Source: Evansella halocellulosilytica
Lineage (GTDB): Bacteria > Bacillota > Bacilli > Bacillales > Salisediminibacteriaceae
Assembly (NCBI RefSeq): GCF_002335745.1
Contig: NZ_NIST01000001.1
Coordinates: 3,472,354 to 3,536,353 of the forward strand
DNA length: 64,000 nt
Reading direction: 5' to 3'
Shown piece by piece: positions 26,871-35,584 of this stretch (position 1 is the first letter of the stretch; every line of letters starts with the position of its first letter). Position numbers and translations under genes: made by a program. A model generated the notes under the pieces. That model was given only the letters and a program-made list of their open reading frames with translations, ran no database searches and was not told the DNA's origin.

Positions 26871-26884
26871 ATTTCTCACCTACT

Positions 26885-27991
26885 TCATTTTTTAAAGGGA
26901 ACGATTACTGTAACAGTTGTTCCAGCATTTTCTTTACTTGTAATCTTACATGTTCCTCCAATAGAGGCTGCCCTTTCTTTCATACTTAAAAATCCTAATC
27001 CACTATTATTTTCCGATGCGAATCCAACTCCGTAGTCTTTGATGACCATAATCAGCTGAAGTTTTGTTTCTCTTAAGGAGATCAATCCGGTTAAACATTG
27101 ACTATGTTTTTTTATATTATTTAAGGATTCTTGAGCAATACGGTATAACACTATTTGAATATATTCTGGCAGTGGATCCCGGTATTCAGTCTTGCATTGT
27201 ATGCTCACACCAATTTTTGAGGCATATGTTTTAATTGATTTTTCAAATCCATCTTTCGATAGATCGGCTTTTAAATTCCAAATAAGTGATTTCATCTCTG
27301 TTAATGCATCTTGTGACATCTGTTGAATTTTTCCTAAGCTATGTAAAATATCGTCATTTGATGTTAATGATTTCGTTCCATTAGCAATATACATAATCGA
27401 AAAAAGAAGTTGATTCACTTGATCATGCAAGTCACGGGCTAACCGATTCCGTTCTTCGATTAAATGTAGTTTTTTTTCGTTCTCAAATAGTTCCAACCGT
27501 TGAATCGCACTACCAACTTGAAAAGCGACTGATTCAAGGACAGCTAATTCTTTATTTGTAAATGTCAGCTTGTTTGGCGAGGCTACGTTTAATATTCCGT
27601 ACATTTTTTCTCCTGCCTTTAATGGAATAGAGGCATGGTGAGTGATACCTTCTGTGTCACCTCTGTTAAACTTTTCTGCTTCTTCAATTCGCTTACATTC
27701 AATAATGTTTGTCGCTTTATTTAACCGTCCACTATTATATTGTTCAACACAGCGGCAACCTCCTTCACACATATAACGTTTATTTTCATAACAAAGTGCC
27801 TCAGGAAGGTGAACCGATGATGAAAGTTCCATCTTTCCAAATTGGTCAAAAGTAAAAATCCATCCAGTCTCTAAATGAGTGAGAGAAAGTAAATGTTCAA
27901 GTACAGAATGGAGCATCTTTTGACGGTCGGTTTCTTTGTTCAAAATTTCTGATATTTCCTTCAATAAATCCAGCTCTTTAAGTTTTTCCAT
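26885..27991 (-). CDS. GAF-domain sensor histidine kinase (YhcY-like)
   Basis: 368 residues from ATG 27991 behind AGAGGTGATAGGTCGT. No membrane helix is seen, so it is a cytosolic sensor. The GAF domain (about 20-170) contains a cysteine cluster, CYENKRYMCEGGCRCVEQY, that could bind a metal, FeS cluster or sense redox. A HisKA_3 dimerisation domain follows, with His in RLARDLHDQVNQLL (about residue 198), and a HATPase domain with IAQESLNNIKKHS (N box), DYGVGF and GLGFLSMKERAASIGG. It phosphorylates the downstream NarL-type regulator. Divergent from ypcP. Confidence 0.88.
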   Translation of the reverse strand: MEKLKELDLLKEISEILNKETDRQKMLHSVLEHLLSLTHLETGWIFTFDQFGKMELSSSVHLPEALCYENKRYMCEGGCRCVEQYNSGRLNKATNIIECKRIEEAEKFNRGDTEGITHHASIPLKAGEKMYGILNVASPNKLTFTNKELAVLESVAFQVGSAIQRLELFENEKKLHLIEERNRLARDLHDQVNQLLFSIMYIANGTKSLTSNDDILHSLGKIQQMSQDALTEMKSLIWNLKADLSKDGFEKSIKTYASKIGVSIQCKTEYRDPLPEYIQIVLYRIAQESLNNIKKHSQCLTGLISLRETKLQLIMVIKDYGVGFASENNSGLGFLSMKERAASIGGTCKITSKENAGTTVTVIVPFKK

Positions 27992-28244
27992 ACGACCTAT
28001 CACCTCTATTACTTCTGACTGCTACGGACAATTTATAAGTATAATATGAGATTTCTTTTAATAGTACATGTGAAAAAATGGCTTAATACATTTATTTTCA
28101 TACTAACAGAAGTTGAACCATTCGTTAATATAAATATGAGGGCTCATGACGTATTAGTAGCAAACAATTAAATGATATGCTTGAGATATCATGGTATGAT
28201 TAAGAAGACTAAAAATAGATATGTAAATGAAGGAGTTAAATTGA

Positions 28245-29126
28245 ATGGAACGACAGACTTTATTATTAATTGATGGCTTTAATTTACTAAGTAGGGGATA
28301 CTTCGCTACATCTTATGGGAAAAATGATGATGACCTTCAAAAAAATAGTGATGGGAAATATATAAACGGATTAAGAGTATTCTTTCAAAAATTATTTAAT
28401 TTAATTTCTGAGCACGAAGCGACCCATGTGGCAGTGGCATGGGACGTAAAAAGAAATGAAACAAAACGAAGTCAAATGCACGAATTTTATAAAGCGCAGC
28501 GAAATGATTTACCTGAACCTCTAATCGAACAATATCATACATGTACTGAAGTCTTAGATAAGGTTGGAATTACACAATTAACGGTTCCTTCTTATGAGGC
28601 AGATGATGTAATTGGAGCCATCTCTTCAAAATGGTGCAATGAAATGACAGGAGCATGCTATATCTATAGTAATGATAAAGACTTGTTTCAACTATTAAAA
28701 CCAAATGTTTCACAAATACTTTCATTAAAAAAGCAAGAAACGGTTTATACAATTGACCACTTTAAAGAAGAGTATGGAATAAATGCTAATCAATGGATAG
28801 ATGTTAAAGCTCTTTTAGGAGATAGAAGTGATAATATACCGGGGTGCCCTGGTGTTGGAGAAAAATCTGCCTTACCGCTTATCCAACAATACGGCTCAAT
28901 AGAGCGCGTATTTGAACAAATTGAAGAATTGGACCAAAAATATAGTCGTTATAAGAAGAAACTTAACGATGGGAAAGAATCGACATTTATAAGTAAAGAA
29001 TTAGCAAAAATTATTTGCGAAATTGAAGAAATTGAACAATTACTCTTTGATGAATTACATTTTCACAATGATGAATCCATTATACGTCAAGGGTTAAACG
29101 ACATCCAATTAAATATTCGTCTGTAG
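28245..29126 (+). CDS. ypcP: Stand-alone 5'-3' exonuclease / flap endonuclease
   Basis: 293 residues, ATG after AAGGAGTTAAATTG. It equals the 5' nuclease domain of DNA polymerase I but without a polymerase. Acidic metal-binding clusters are visible: LIDGFNLLSRG (residues 8-18), YEADDVIG, SNDKDLFQLL and LLGDRSDNIPGCPGVGEKSA, the last being the helix-hairpin-helix. It removes RNA primers and flaps during lagging-strand maturation. In Bacillus it is the YpcP/ExoR protein. Single gene, divergent from the histidine kinase. Confidence 0.92.
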   Translation: MERQTLLLIDGFNLLSRGYFATSYGKNDDDLQKNSDGKYINGLRVFFQKLFNLISEHEATHVAVAWDVKRNETKRSQMHEFYKAQRNDLPEPLIEQYHTCTEVLDKVGITQLTVPSYEADDVIGAISSKWCNEMTGACYIYSNDKDLFQLLKPNVSQILSLKKQETVYTIDHFKEEYGINANQWIDVKALLGDRSDNIPGCPGVGEKSALPLIQQYGSIERVFEQIEELDQKYSRYKKKLNDGKESTFISKELAKIICEIEEIEQLLFDELHFHNDESIIRQGLNDIQLNIRL

Positions 29127-29257
29127 CTAATGAATGTGTCTTTAATTATGAAGGCACATTTTTATATGGATCATGACGGAGTAAATGGAATTGAAGCTCT
29201 TTTGTCGGCATAAAATGTACAAGCTCTAAATTCAAATGACTATCCAGGAGGGATCGG

Positions 29258-29530
29258 ATGTTTATTTTAATAGATAAAATCATTCTCATTATGGCAGGGT
29301 TGCGCTTATTTTCAGGAACGTTAGAAATCCTTGCAGGTTTCTTAATACTAAAATTTAATAGCATCGAAAAAGCTTTAATGGTAAATGCAATACTCGCTAT
29401 AGCTGGACCGATAATTTTTATTAGCAGTATGACAATAGGGATCATTCATATTGCAGATAAATTATCATTCTCGAAACTTCTCTTTATCGGGCTCGGGGTC
29501 GGATTCGTTTTAATTGGTTTAAAAAAATAA
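29258..29530 (+). CDS. yqhV: DUF2619 small membrane protein, YqhV-like
   Basis: 90 residues, ATG after AGGAGGGATCGG. Three hydrophobic helices: about 3-30 (IIL.MAGLRLFSGTLEILAG), 40-62 and 66-88. Length and the MAGLRLFSGTLEI motif match B. subtilis YqhV, a sporulation-linked membrane protein of unknown function located near spoIII genes in that species. Here it stands alone between ypcP and a Cys-rich gene. Confidence 0.8.
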   Translation: MFILIDKIILIMAGLRLFSGTLEILAGFLILKFNSIEKALMVNAILAIAGPIIFISSMTIGIIHIADKLSFSKLLFIGLGVGFVLIGLKK

Positions 29531-29649
29531 TTCTAATAATTTGCTAATGTGCTCAAATAGTGACTAAGTAAATATTTAGTATGTTAAACTAATTTATATG
29601 AGGGAAGTTAGCTAACGAGTATTTTTTTAATGAGTCGTTCAACGAATAT

Positions 29650-29829
29650 TTAATCATTATTTTTATCTTTATTTATTAACTTTATGACATTTTCTTTTGG
29701 GGCCCAACAATTAAATTTGTAAGCTGGTTTCGTTTCGTACCCTAAACGAATACAAAAGTAGTTCATCCCATCTTTCTTTTTTTCTGCATGGAAATGAATA
29801 CAAGTAGCGCAACAATGATAATTTTTCAT
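29650..29829 (-). CDS. Small cysteine-rich conserved protein
   Basis: 59 residues from an ATG at 29829 behind GGAAGGGGGAATTTGTT. Five cysteines are arranged as in a metal-binding or redox protein: MKNYHCCATCIHF (two C-C-x-x-C positions), YFCIRLGYETKP and FNCWAPKE. I recall the same pattern (HCCATCxHF...CxRLGxETKP...FNCW) as a widespread unnamed Bacillus protein, but have no function for it. A zinc knuckle is a reasonable guess. Divergent from the B12-binding-like gene, with an 85-bp gap. Confidence 0.75.
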   Translation of the reverse strand: MKNYHCCATCIHFHAEKKKDGMNYFCIRLGYETKPAYKFNCWAPKENVIKLINKDKNND

Positions 29830-29914
29830 AACAAATTCCCCCTTCCTTCATGTATTATAAAAATGATAAAACGAGCTGTAAACATCTTTTTCAAAATAGG
29901 GAGGATACTTAAGA

Positions 29915-30751
29915 ATGAATATCATTTCAATCTGCCCAAGTAATACAGAACTCCTTGCATATTTAGGTTTAACTAAATCACTTATTGGTGTTGATGATTA
30001 TTCCGATTGGCCGAAGGAAATACATGATTTGCCAAGACTCGGTCCAGATTTGAATATTAATATGGATCGTGTCGAATCGCTCAAGCCAGACCTCGTATTA
30101 GCATCATTAACTGTACCCGGAATGGAAAAAAACATTGAGAAACTGAAGGAACGTCACATTCCTTATAAAATTGTTCCAAATCCTACAACATTCGAAGAGA
30201 TCGGAAATCAATTGAAGCTTATAGGTAAATGGACGAATCATGAAGAAAAAGCTAATAAAATTCATGAAAAGTACCTTCGTATTCTTGAAAGATACCGCAA
30301 GTTAAGTAAGCAAGTGAAGGAAGTCCGTTCTATCTATTGGGAGTGGTGGCCAAAGCCTGTATTTACTCCTGGCAAAGGAAATTGGCTGACTGAAATGAGT
30401 GAATTAGCAGGCGCAAAAAATGCCTTTACAGATTATCAAGAAGCGAATGTTCAAACGAATTGGGATGATGTTAAGCAAAGAGACCCAGACGTCATTTCAT
30501 TAGTATGGGTTGGTGTACAACAAAATAAAGTGAAGCCTAGTGTAGTCATGAAGCGACCAGGATGGAGTGAAATGAATGCAATAAAAAACAATCAATTGTA
30601 TGTATTAGAAGAACCGTTTTTTTGCAGACCATCACCACGCCTTATTATAGGCTTAAAAAAAATAGCCCATATTTTACATCCGGATATTTATCCGCCGTTT
30701 CATGAAAAAGAAAAAGACCCACTAATAGATCGTCACGTAAATCATACATAA
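29915..30751 (+). CDS. Cobalamin/iron-siderophore binding-like protein (BtuF fold) without signal peptide
   Basis: 278 residues, ATG after GGGAGGATACTTAAGA. The fold of periplasmic BtuF/FhuD proteins is clear: ISICPSNTELLAYLGL at the start, VDDYSDWP, LGPDLNINMDRVESLKPDLV, VPNPTTFEEIGNQLKLIG and GNWLTEMSELAGAKNAF. There is no signal peptide or lipobox, so it is cytosolic and cannot be a classical transporter receptor. Such cytosolic forms are common in Bacillaceae and are annotated as cobalamin-binding. The nrdAB B12 riboswitch in this window makes a corrinoid role attractive but unproven. Confidence 0.8.
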   Translation: MNIISICPSNTELLAYLGLTKSLIGVDDYSDWPKEIHDLPRLGPDLNINMDRVESLKPDLVLASLTVPGMEKNIEKLKERHIPYKIVPNPTTFEEIGNQLKLIGKWTNHEEKANKIHEKYLRILERYRKLSKQVKEVRSIYWEWWPKPVFTPGKGNWLTEMSELAGAKNAFTDYQEANVQTNWDDVKQRDPDVISLVWVGVQQNKVKPSVVMKRPGWSEMNAIKNNQLYVLEEPFFCRPSPRLIIGLKKIAHILHPDIYPPFHEKEKDPLIDRHVNHT

Positions 30752-30803
30752 AACTTCCCATTTAAGAAAATGACTATTGATAAAACAGGGGAGAATGATT
30801 TTT

Positions 30804-31769
30804 ATGACCTTAGTTAGGCTCGGATATGTAGCTATGAGCGTTGAACTTAAAAACAGTTCACCATCACAAACAATGACTTATACACATTATAAAAAGTATA
30901 ATGATCTTGACGCTGCACGAAGGAAACTTGAACGGATTGCATTATCAAATTTAGAAAATTGTTTACGTCTTTTAAAACATAATAAAGCACACGATATTAC
31001 TTTTTTTCGCTTTAGTTCGAAAATCGTTCCACTCGCTACACATCCTGAGTTAAATGGATGGGACTATATAAATCCACTACAAGATAAATTAATGGAAATC
31101 GGCGATTTTATAAAACAAAATAAAATGCGAATCGATTTTCACCCTGACCACTTCGTCCTTTTAAACTCACCAAAGAAAGAAGTGCTTGTTGAGTCGCTAA
31201 AAACACTAAAACTCCATATACAATTATTAAATGGAATGAACATTGATCTGAAGCACCGATGTGTTATGCATGTTGGCGGCAGATATAATAATAAAGCCTT
31301 AGCATTGGAGCGTTTTATTGAAAACTGGCAAACAGTACCAAAAAATATTCAACAAACACTCATGTTGGAAAATGATGATAAAACATTTAATTTGAACGAT
31401 ACACTTTTTTTATGTGAAAAGTTAAATATACCATTAGTATTTGATTATCACCACCACTTGGCAAATCATATGGATGAAAATTGGCAAAAAGAATGGGAGC
31501 GTGTTATATCTACTTGGAAATATTCTCCATTGCCACTTAAAATGCATATATCAAGCCCAAAGACAGAAAAACAATTCCGGCATCATGCAGATTTCATTGA
31601 CATTGACATGTTTATTAATTTTTTAAATGAAATTAATGGAACTGTCCCACGGATCGACTGCATGATCGAGGCAAAACGAAAAGATCATGCCTTATTCCAA
31701 CTAATGAATGAGATTAAAGAGAAAACTGATTTCGAACTTGTTAATCAATCATGTTTTCAAATGAAATAA
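30804..31769 (+). CDS. uvsE: UV damage endonuclease
   Basis: 321 residues from ATG 30804, 9 nt after CAGGGGAGA; earlier in-frame starts overlap the RBS. TIM-barrel UVDE enzyme that nicks DNA 5' of UV photoproducts. Motifs in order: RLGYVAMS, FFRFSSKIVPLATHPE, RIDFHPDHFVLL, VMHVGGRY, LENDDKTF (metal-binding Glu), VFDYHHHLAN (metal-binding Asp/His), KMHISSPK, and IEAKRKDHAL. All are typical of UvsE with its three-metal centre. 52 nt after the B12-binding-like gene, with which it may be cotranscribed. Confidence 0.92.
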   Translation: MTLVRLGYVAMSVELKNSSPSQTMTYTHYKKYNDLDAARRKLERIALSNLENCLRLLKHNKAHDITFFRFSSKIVPLATHPELNGWDYINPLQDKLMEIGDFIKQNKMRIDFHPDHFVLLNSPKKEVLVESLKTLKLHIQLLNGMNIDLKHRCVMHVGGRYNNKALALERFIENWQTVPKNIQQTLMLENDDKTFNLNDTLFLCEKLNIPLVFDYHHHLANHMDENWQKEWERVISTWKYSPLPLKMHISSPKTEKQFRHHADFIDIDMFINFLNEINGTVPRIDCMIEAKRKDHALFQLMNEIKEKTDFELVNQSCFQMK

Positions 31770-31820
31770 GTTTTGGCTTTAAAATGAAAAACTTCCATTA
31801 TCTATTTAGGGAGAAACTTT

Positions 31821-31856
31821 AACACCTCCATATACTATGACTGTATTGGAGGTGTT
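31821..31856 (+). promoter_or_regulatory. Hairpin that buries the yteA Shine-Dalgarno
   Basis: AACACCTCCA (31821-31830) pairs perfectly with TGGAGGTGTT (31847-31856), and ATAC/GTAT extends the stem past one bulged T. The 3' arm contains the RBS GGAGGTG of the TTG start at 31863. No T run follows, so it fits translational control better than termination, although it could also act as the uvsE transcript end. Confidence 0.6.
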
Positions 31857-31862
31857 ATTGTT

Positions 31863-32576
31863 TTGTTAAACGAAGAACAGTTTAATGATATAAAAAAGGG
31901 ATTGATTCAGGAACGTGATTCATTATTGCAAAGATTAAACGAGGACCATTACGATCTCAACCGTGCTCATATACAGGAGTCAGTAGGGGAATTATCGAAT
32001 TATGATAACCATCCAGCTGATGGTGGTACGGAATTGTATGAAAGAGAAAAGGATATTTCATTAGAAGAGCACGCCGAAACGTATTTACAACAAATCAATG
32101 ATACGTTGGCAAGAATGGAAAAAGGGGAGTTTGGTGTTTGTGAAGTCTGCGGGGCTGATATCTCTCCCGAAAGATTAGAGACGATTCCAACGACGACACG
32201 TTGTATTGAACATGCTGAACACCGCAATTCTCATGATCGACCTGTTGAGGAGGAGGCATTGACACCTCCGTTTGGGAAATATGATTATGATGAGAGTGAA
32301 AAAGGTCAAACATTTTATGATGCAGAAGATACGTGGCAAGAAGTAAGTCAGTACGGGACATCAGAAACGCCACAAGAGATGGTTGAATCTGAAAAAAGCT
32401 ATAATGAAATGTATGTAGAATCTGATGAGCGTATTGGATATGTTGAAGATGTCGAAAATATTCTTACTTCAGATATTCACGGGAATTACAGCGGTGTATC
32501 AGTTGGTCATGAGAAATACGAAGATTATTTAGACGAGAATAATGTCCCTTCATTAATCGAACCTGATGAAGACTAA
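31863..32576 (+). CDS. yteA: YteA family regulator with DksA/TraR-type zinc finger
   Basis: 237 residues from TTG 31863 after GGAGGTG. An N-terminal coiled-coil-like helix (1-45) is followed by NYDNHPADGGTELYEREKDI and a DksA/TraR zinc finger, GVCEVCGADISPERLE then TTRCIEH (about 97-120). The fourth ligand is His instead of Cys, normal for this family. The C-terminal half is acidic with repeated YxE motifs. Relatives (YteA, YlyA) bind RNA polymerase and are linked to sporulation and germination genes. The RBS is inside a stable hairpin. Confidence 0.85.
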   Translation: MLNEEQFNDIKKGLIQERDSLLQRLNEDHYDLNRAHIQESVGELSNYDNHPADGGTELYEREKDISLEEHAETYLQQINDTLARMEKGEFGVCEVCGADISPERLETIPTTTRCIEHAEHRNSHDRPVEEEALTPPFGKYDYDESEKGQTFYDAEDTWQEVSQYGTSETPQEMVESEKSYNEMYVESDERIGYVEDVENILTSDIHGNYSGVSVGHEKYEDYLDENNVPSLIEPDED

Positions 32577-32641
32577 AATTTTCATGATAAAAGTTGGACG
32601 AACAAATAAGAAGTAAGTAGATCGTATTATGGTCGATATAG

Positions 32642-32675
32642 AAAAAAAGCTTAGCGATTTAACAGCTAAGCTTTT
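32642..32675 (-). terminator. Terminator of typA
   Basis: AAAAGCTTAGC (32645-32655) pairs with GCTAAGCTTTT (32665-32675). On the complement it ends in a run of seven T residues, so it mainly serves typA; on the plus strand the tail is weak. Confidence 0.8.
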
Positions 32676-32693
32676 CAATATGAACAGTATGAT

Positions 32694-34538
32694 CTAATGA
32701 GCGTTTTGTTTTGCTAACTTTTTTCGTTTTTCTTCACGTTCTCTGAAGCTTTTTTCCAATATTTTCTTTCTCAACCTGATTGAATGAGGTGTTACTTCAC
32801 AATATTCATCGTCATTTAAGTATTCTAACGCTTCTTCAAGCGTTAAAATCTTTGGACGTTTCATTGTAACTGTATTCTCTTTCGTTGCTGAACGAATGTT
32901 TGTTTGTTGTTTCATCTTCGTAATATTGACAGTTAAATCATTGTCACGATTATGTTCACCAACAATCATCCCTTCATATATTTCCGTACCTGGTTCAACA
33001 AATAGTGTACCTCGATCTTCCACTTGTAACATTCCATAAGGAGTAGCCTTACCTGTTTCCATAGAAACGAGCACCCCTTGACGTCTGCCGCCCACATAGC
33101 CTTCAGCTACAGGTCTGTATCCATCAAAACTATGATTTAATATTCCATAACCTTTCGTTTGAGCCATAAATTCAGTTGAATAACCGATTAAACCTCTTGA
33201 AGGGACGATAAAGTCCATGCGAACTTGACCATCCCCTTTATTAACCATGTCAATCATTTCGCCTTTTCGTTCACCTAACGACTCCATAATTGCACCTGTA
33301 TACTCATCTGGGACATCAACTTGTGCTCTTTCCACTGGCTCGCAAAGGACTCCGTCAACTTCTTTTGTAATAACTTCAGGTTTAGATACTTGTAACTCAT
33401 AACCTTCTCTTCGAAGGTTCTCGATTAAAATTGACAGGTGAAGTTCTCCACGACCGGATACTTTCCATACATCTGGTGAGCTAGTATTTTCGACTCTTAA
33501 GCTTACATCAGTTTCAAGTTGTGTTTTTAAGCGCTCTTCAATTTTACGACTCGTCACATAGTCACCTTCACGGCCAGCAAACGGACTGTTATTAACTAAA
33601 AATGTCATTTGTAAAGTTGGTTCATCGATTCGTACAGGCTCTAGAGCTTCTTGGTGATCCACAGGGCAGATCGTATCCCCAACCATAATATCATCGATAC
33701 CAGTTATAGCAATTAAATCACCAGCAGACGCTTCGTCAATCTCCAATTTTTTCAACCCTAAGAAACCGAACAATTTATTAATACGGAATTTCTTAATTGT
33801 CCCATCCGATTTAATAAGAGCCGCTTGATCTCCAGTACGGATCGTACCTCGAAACACACGACCTACTCCAATTCTGCCAAGGTAATCATTATAGTCTAAC
33901 ATTGTAACTTGGAATTGGAATGGCTCTTGACTATTATCGACTGGGGCAGGGACATTTTTAACAATAGCTTCAAATAAAACAGTCATATCTTCGTCTTGCT
34001 TGTATGGATCTTCACTTGCAGTCCCTTTGATTGCCGAAGCATAAACAACAGGGAAATCAAGTTGATCTTCATCCGCACCAAGTTCAATAAACAAGTCTAA
34101 TACTTCATCAACAACTTCTTCAGGACGGGCCATTTCCCGATCAATTTTATTTAATACGACGACAGGGGTGAGCTTTTGTTCTAATGCTTTCTTCAAAACA
34201 AAGCGTGTTTGTGGCATACAGCCTTCATAAGCATCCACAACTAAAAGAACACCATCAACCATTTTTAAAATACGTTCCACTTCACCGCCAAAATCGGCAT
34301 GACCAGGTGTATCCATAATATTTATTCTTGTTTTCTTATACTTTACTGCAGTATTTTTTGCTAATATCGTAATACCACGTTCTTTTTCTATATCGTTATT
34401 ATCCATTGCACGTTCATCCACTTGTTCGTTTTCACGAAATGTTCCTGACTGCTTTAATAGCTGATCAACTAATGTTGTTTTACCGTGATCAACGTGTGCA
34501 ATAATCGCGATATTTCTTAAATCTAATCGATTAATCAT
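32694..34538 (-). CDS. typA: Ribosome-associated GTPase TypA/BipA
   Basis: 614 residues, ATG after TAGGAGAG. A translational GTPase related to EF-G that binds the ribosome and aids 50S assembly and growth under cold or stress. G1 is AHVDHGKTT (about 14-22), G2 region RGITI, G3 DTPGHADFGGEVER, G4 NKIDRE, and G5 SAIKG. Domains II and III and the TypA-specific C-terminal domain (YVGGRRQGVLVSMETG, RSATKENTVTMKRPK, LTLEEALEYLNDDE) are intact. Length is normal. Its promoter should lie in 34539-34743. Confidence 0.95.
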   Translation of the reverse strand: MINRLDLRNIAIIAHVDHGKTTLVDQLLKQSGTFRENEQVDERAMDNNDIEKERGITILAKNTAVKYKKTRINIMDTPGHADFGGEVERILKMVDGVLLVVDAYEGCMPQTRFVLKKALEQKLTPVVVLNKIDREMARPEEVVDEVLDLFIELGADEDQLDFPVVYASAIKGTASEDPYKQDEDMTVLFEAIVKNVPAPVDNSQEPFQFQVTMLDYNDYLGRIGVGRVFRGTIRTGDQAALIKSDGTIKKFRINKLFGFLGLKKLEIDEASAGDLIAITGIDDIMVGDTICPVDHQEALEPVRIDEPTLQMTFLVNNSPFAGREGDYVTSRKIEERLKTQLETDVSLRVENTSSPDVWKVSGRGELHLSILIENLRREGYELQVSKPEVITKEVDGVLCEPVERAQVDVPDEYTGAIMESLGERKGEMIDMVNKGDGQVRMDFIVPSRGLIGYSTEFMAQTKGYGILNHSFDGYRPVAEGYVGGRRQGVLVSMETGKATPYGMLQVEDRGTLFVEPGTEIYEGMIVGEHNRDNDLTVNITKMKQQTNIRSATKENTVTMKRPKILTLEEALEYLNDDEYCEVTPHSIRLRKKILEKSFREREEKRKKLAKQNAH

Positions 34539-35091
34539 GATCTATTTTTCTCTCCTATCTCACGACTTCCAAATTATTCTTCAACTCGTCAATTATAGCA
34601 TAAATGAAGAAAAGAAACATACAACAATTACATTCGCAATTATTTATCATTGTTCCCGAGTGAATTTAAATTATTGATTTTCCCTTGAATAGTACGGTTT
34701 AACACCATCAATATAAACATCTGCTTGGAGGGGTTATCAGGTTATGAACATTGAATATCTTGAGATTGATTGTTCAAAAAACGTATGCTTTCCCGCAAGC
34801 AGAGCGTGAGGTTTATAATGAATGTATCAACAATTTTAAAAAAAGATGTATAATCTTGAAGGGGCTGTTAATACTAGAAGTAAAGCATATGCACGAGTGC
34901 GAGGTAAAAGTTATTTTGCAAAAGGTGGTATCTTTTTATGTTTGCATATGCTATACTGAGTTTAATTATTTATGTTCGGATATGAGTGAAGGAAGAAATG
35001 GCTTTTTATGAGTGAGTTTCATCTTGAATGAGTATGAGAGCAAAAATAGTAATAAATATGCGGGAAAAACCCGTGCAGGAGGAAATAAGTT
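34539..35091. other. Intergenic region with typA promoter and long csp leader
   Basis: A 22-codon frame at 34744-34809 (RBS GGAGGGG) is too short to call. TGCTATACT at 34949-34957 is a good extended -10 element but lacks a clear -35. If used, it gives the csp mRNA a leader of about 130 nt, as usual for cold-shock genes. A small GCGGG/CCCGT hairpin (about 35058-35072) lies just before the csp RBS. Confidence 0.4.
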
Positions 35092-35289
35092 ATGACTCAA
35101 GGTACAGTTAAATGGTTTAATGCAGAAAAAGGTTTTGGATTTATTGAAGTTGAAGGGCAAGACGATGTATTCGTACATTTCTCAGCTATTCAAGGTGACG
35201 GTTTCAAAACACTAGAAGAAGGTCAAACAGTAAGTTTTGACATCGAACAAGGTCAGCGTGGACCTCAAGCTGCAAACGTTCAAAAATAA
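35092..35289 (+). CDS. Cold-shock protein (CspA/CspD family)
   Basis: 65 residues, ATG after GCAGGAGGAAATAAGTT. A single cold-shock domain: [18 protein letters not shown] contains RNP1 and VFVHFSAIQ contains RNP2. It binds single-stranded RNA and DNA and melts mRNA structure in the cold. It resembles B. subtilis CspB/CspC/CspD closely ([31 protein letters not shown]), and I cannot choose between the three. Long 5' leader and a strong terminator. Confidence 0.95.
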   Translation: MTQGTVKWFNAEKGFGFIEVEGQDDVFVHFSAIQGDGFKTLEEGQTVSFDIEQGQRGPQAANVQK

Positions 35290-35302
35290 TTGTAACTCCA
35301 AT

Positions 35303-35338
35303 TAAGACCCTTTCATAAAATTGAAAGGGTCTTATTTT
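35303..35338 (+). terminator. Terminator of the cold-shock gene
   Basis: A perfect 13-bp stem (35303-35315 with 35322-35334), 6-nt loop and TTTT tail. Confidence 0.88.
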
Positions 35339-35584
35339 ATTCACTGATTGAACTAACTTAATTGCGTATAACCTTTTGGTCTATGAGACCTGACAAGGCC
35401 AATCATCAGGATAATTCTTCAAGTTATCAATACTTACACGATATATATCGTTCTTGTTTAAAACCTTATAATTGTGTTACGTTAAATATTCATACATTAA
35501 TAAAAATCTTTATTTAATGCTTTTTAAACACCCTTTAGTGTAAGAAATATGAAAAGCGATATGATTGAGGAAGGGTTTTTCTTT

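Noticed and set aside
34744-34809. 22-codon frame with RBS GGAGGGG
   Set aside because: RBS spacing is wide (10 nt) and the product is too short and unlike any known leader peptide; left as part of the intergenic note.
34751-35011. 86-codon frame upstream of the cold-shock gene
   Set aside because: No RBS at its start, no recognisable family, and it covers the likely csp promoter and leader.
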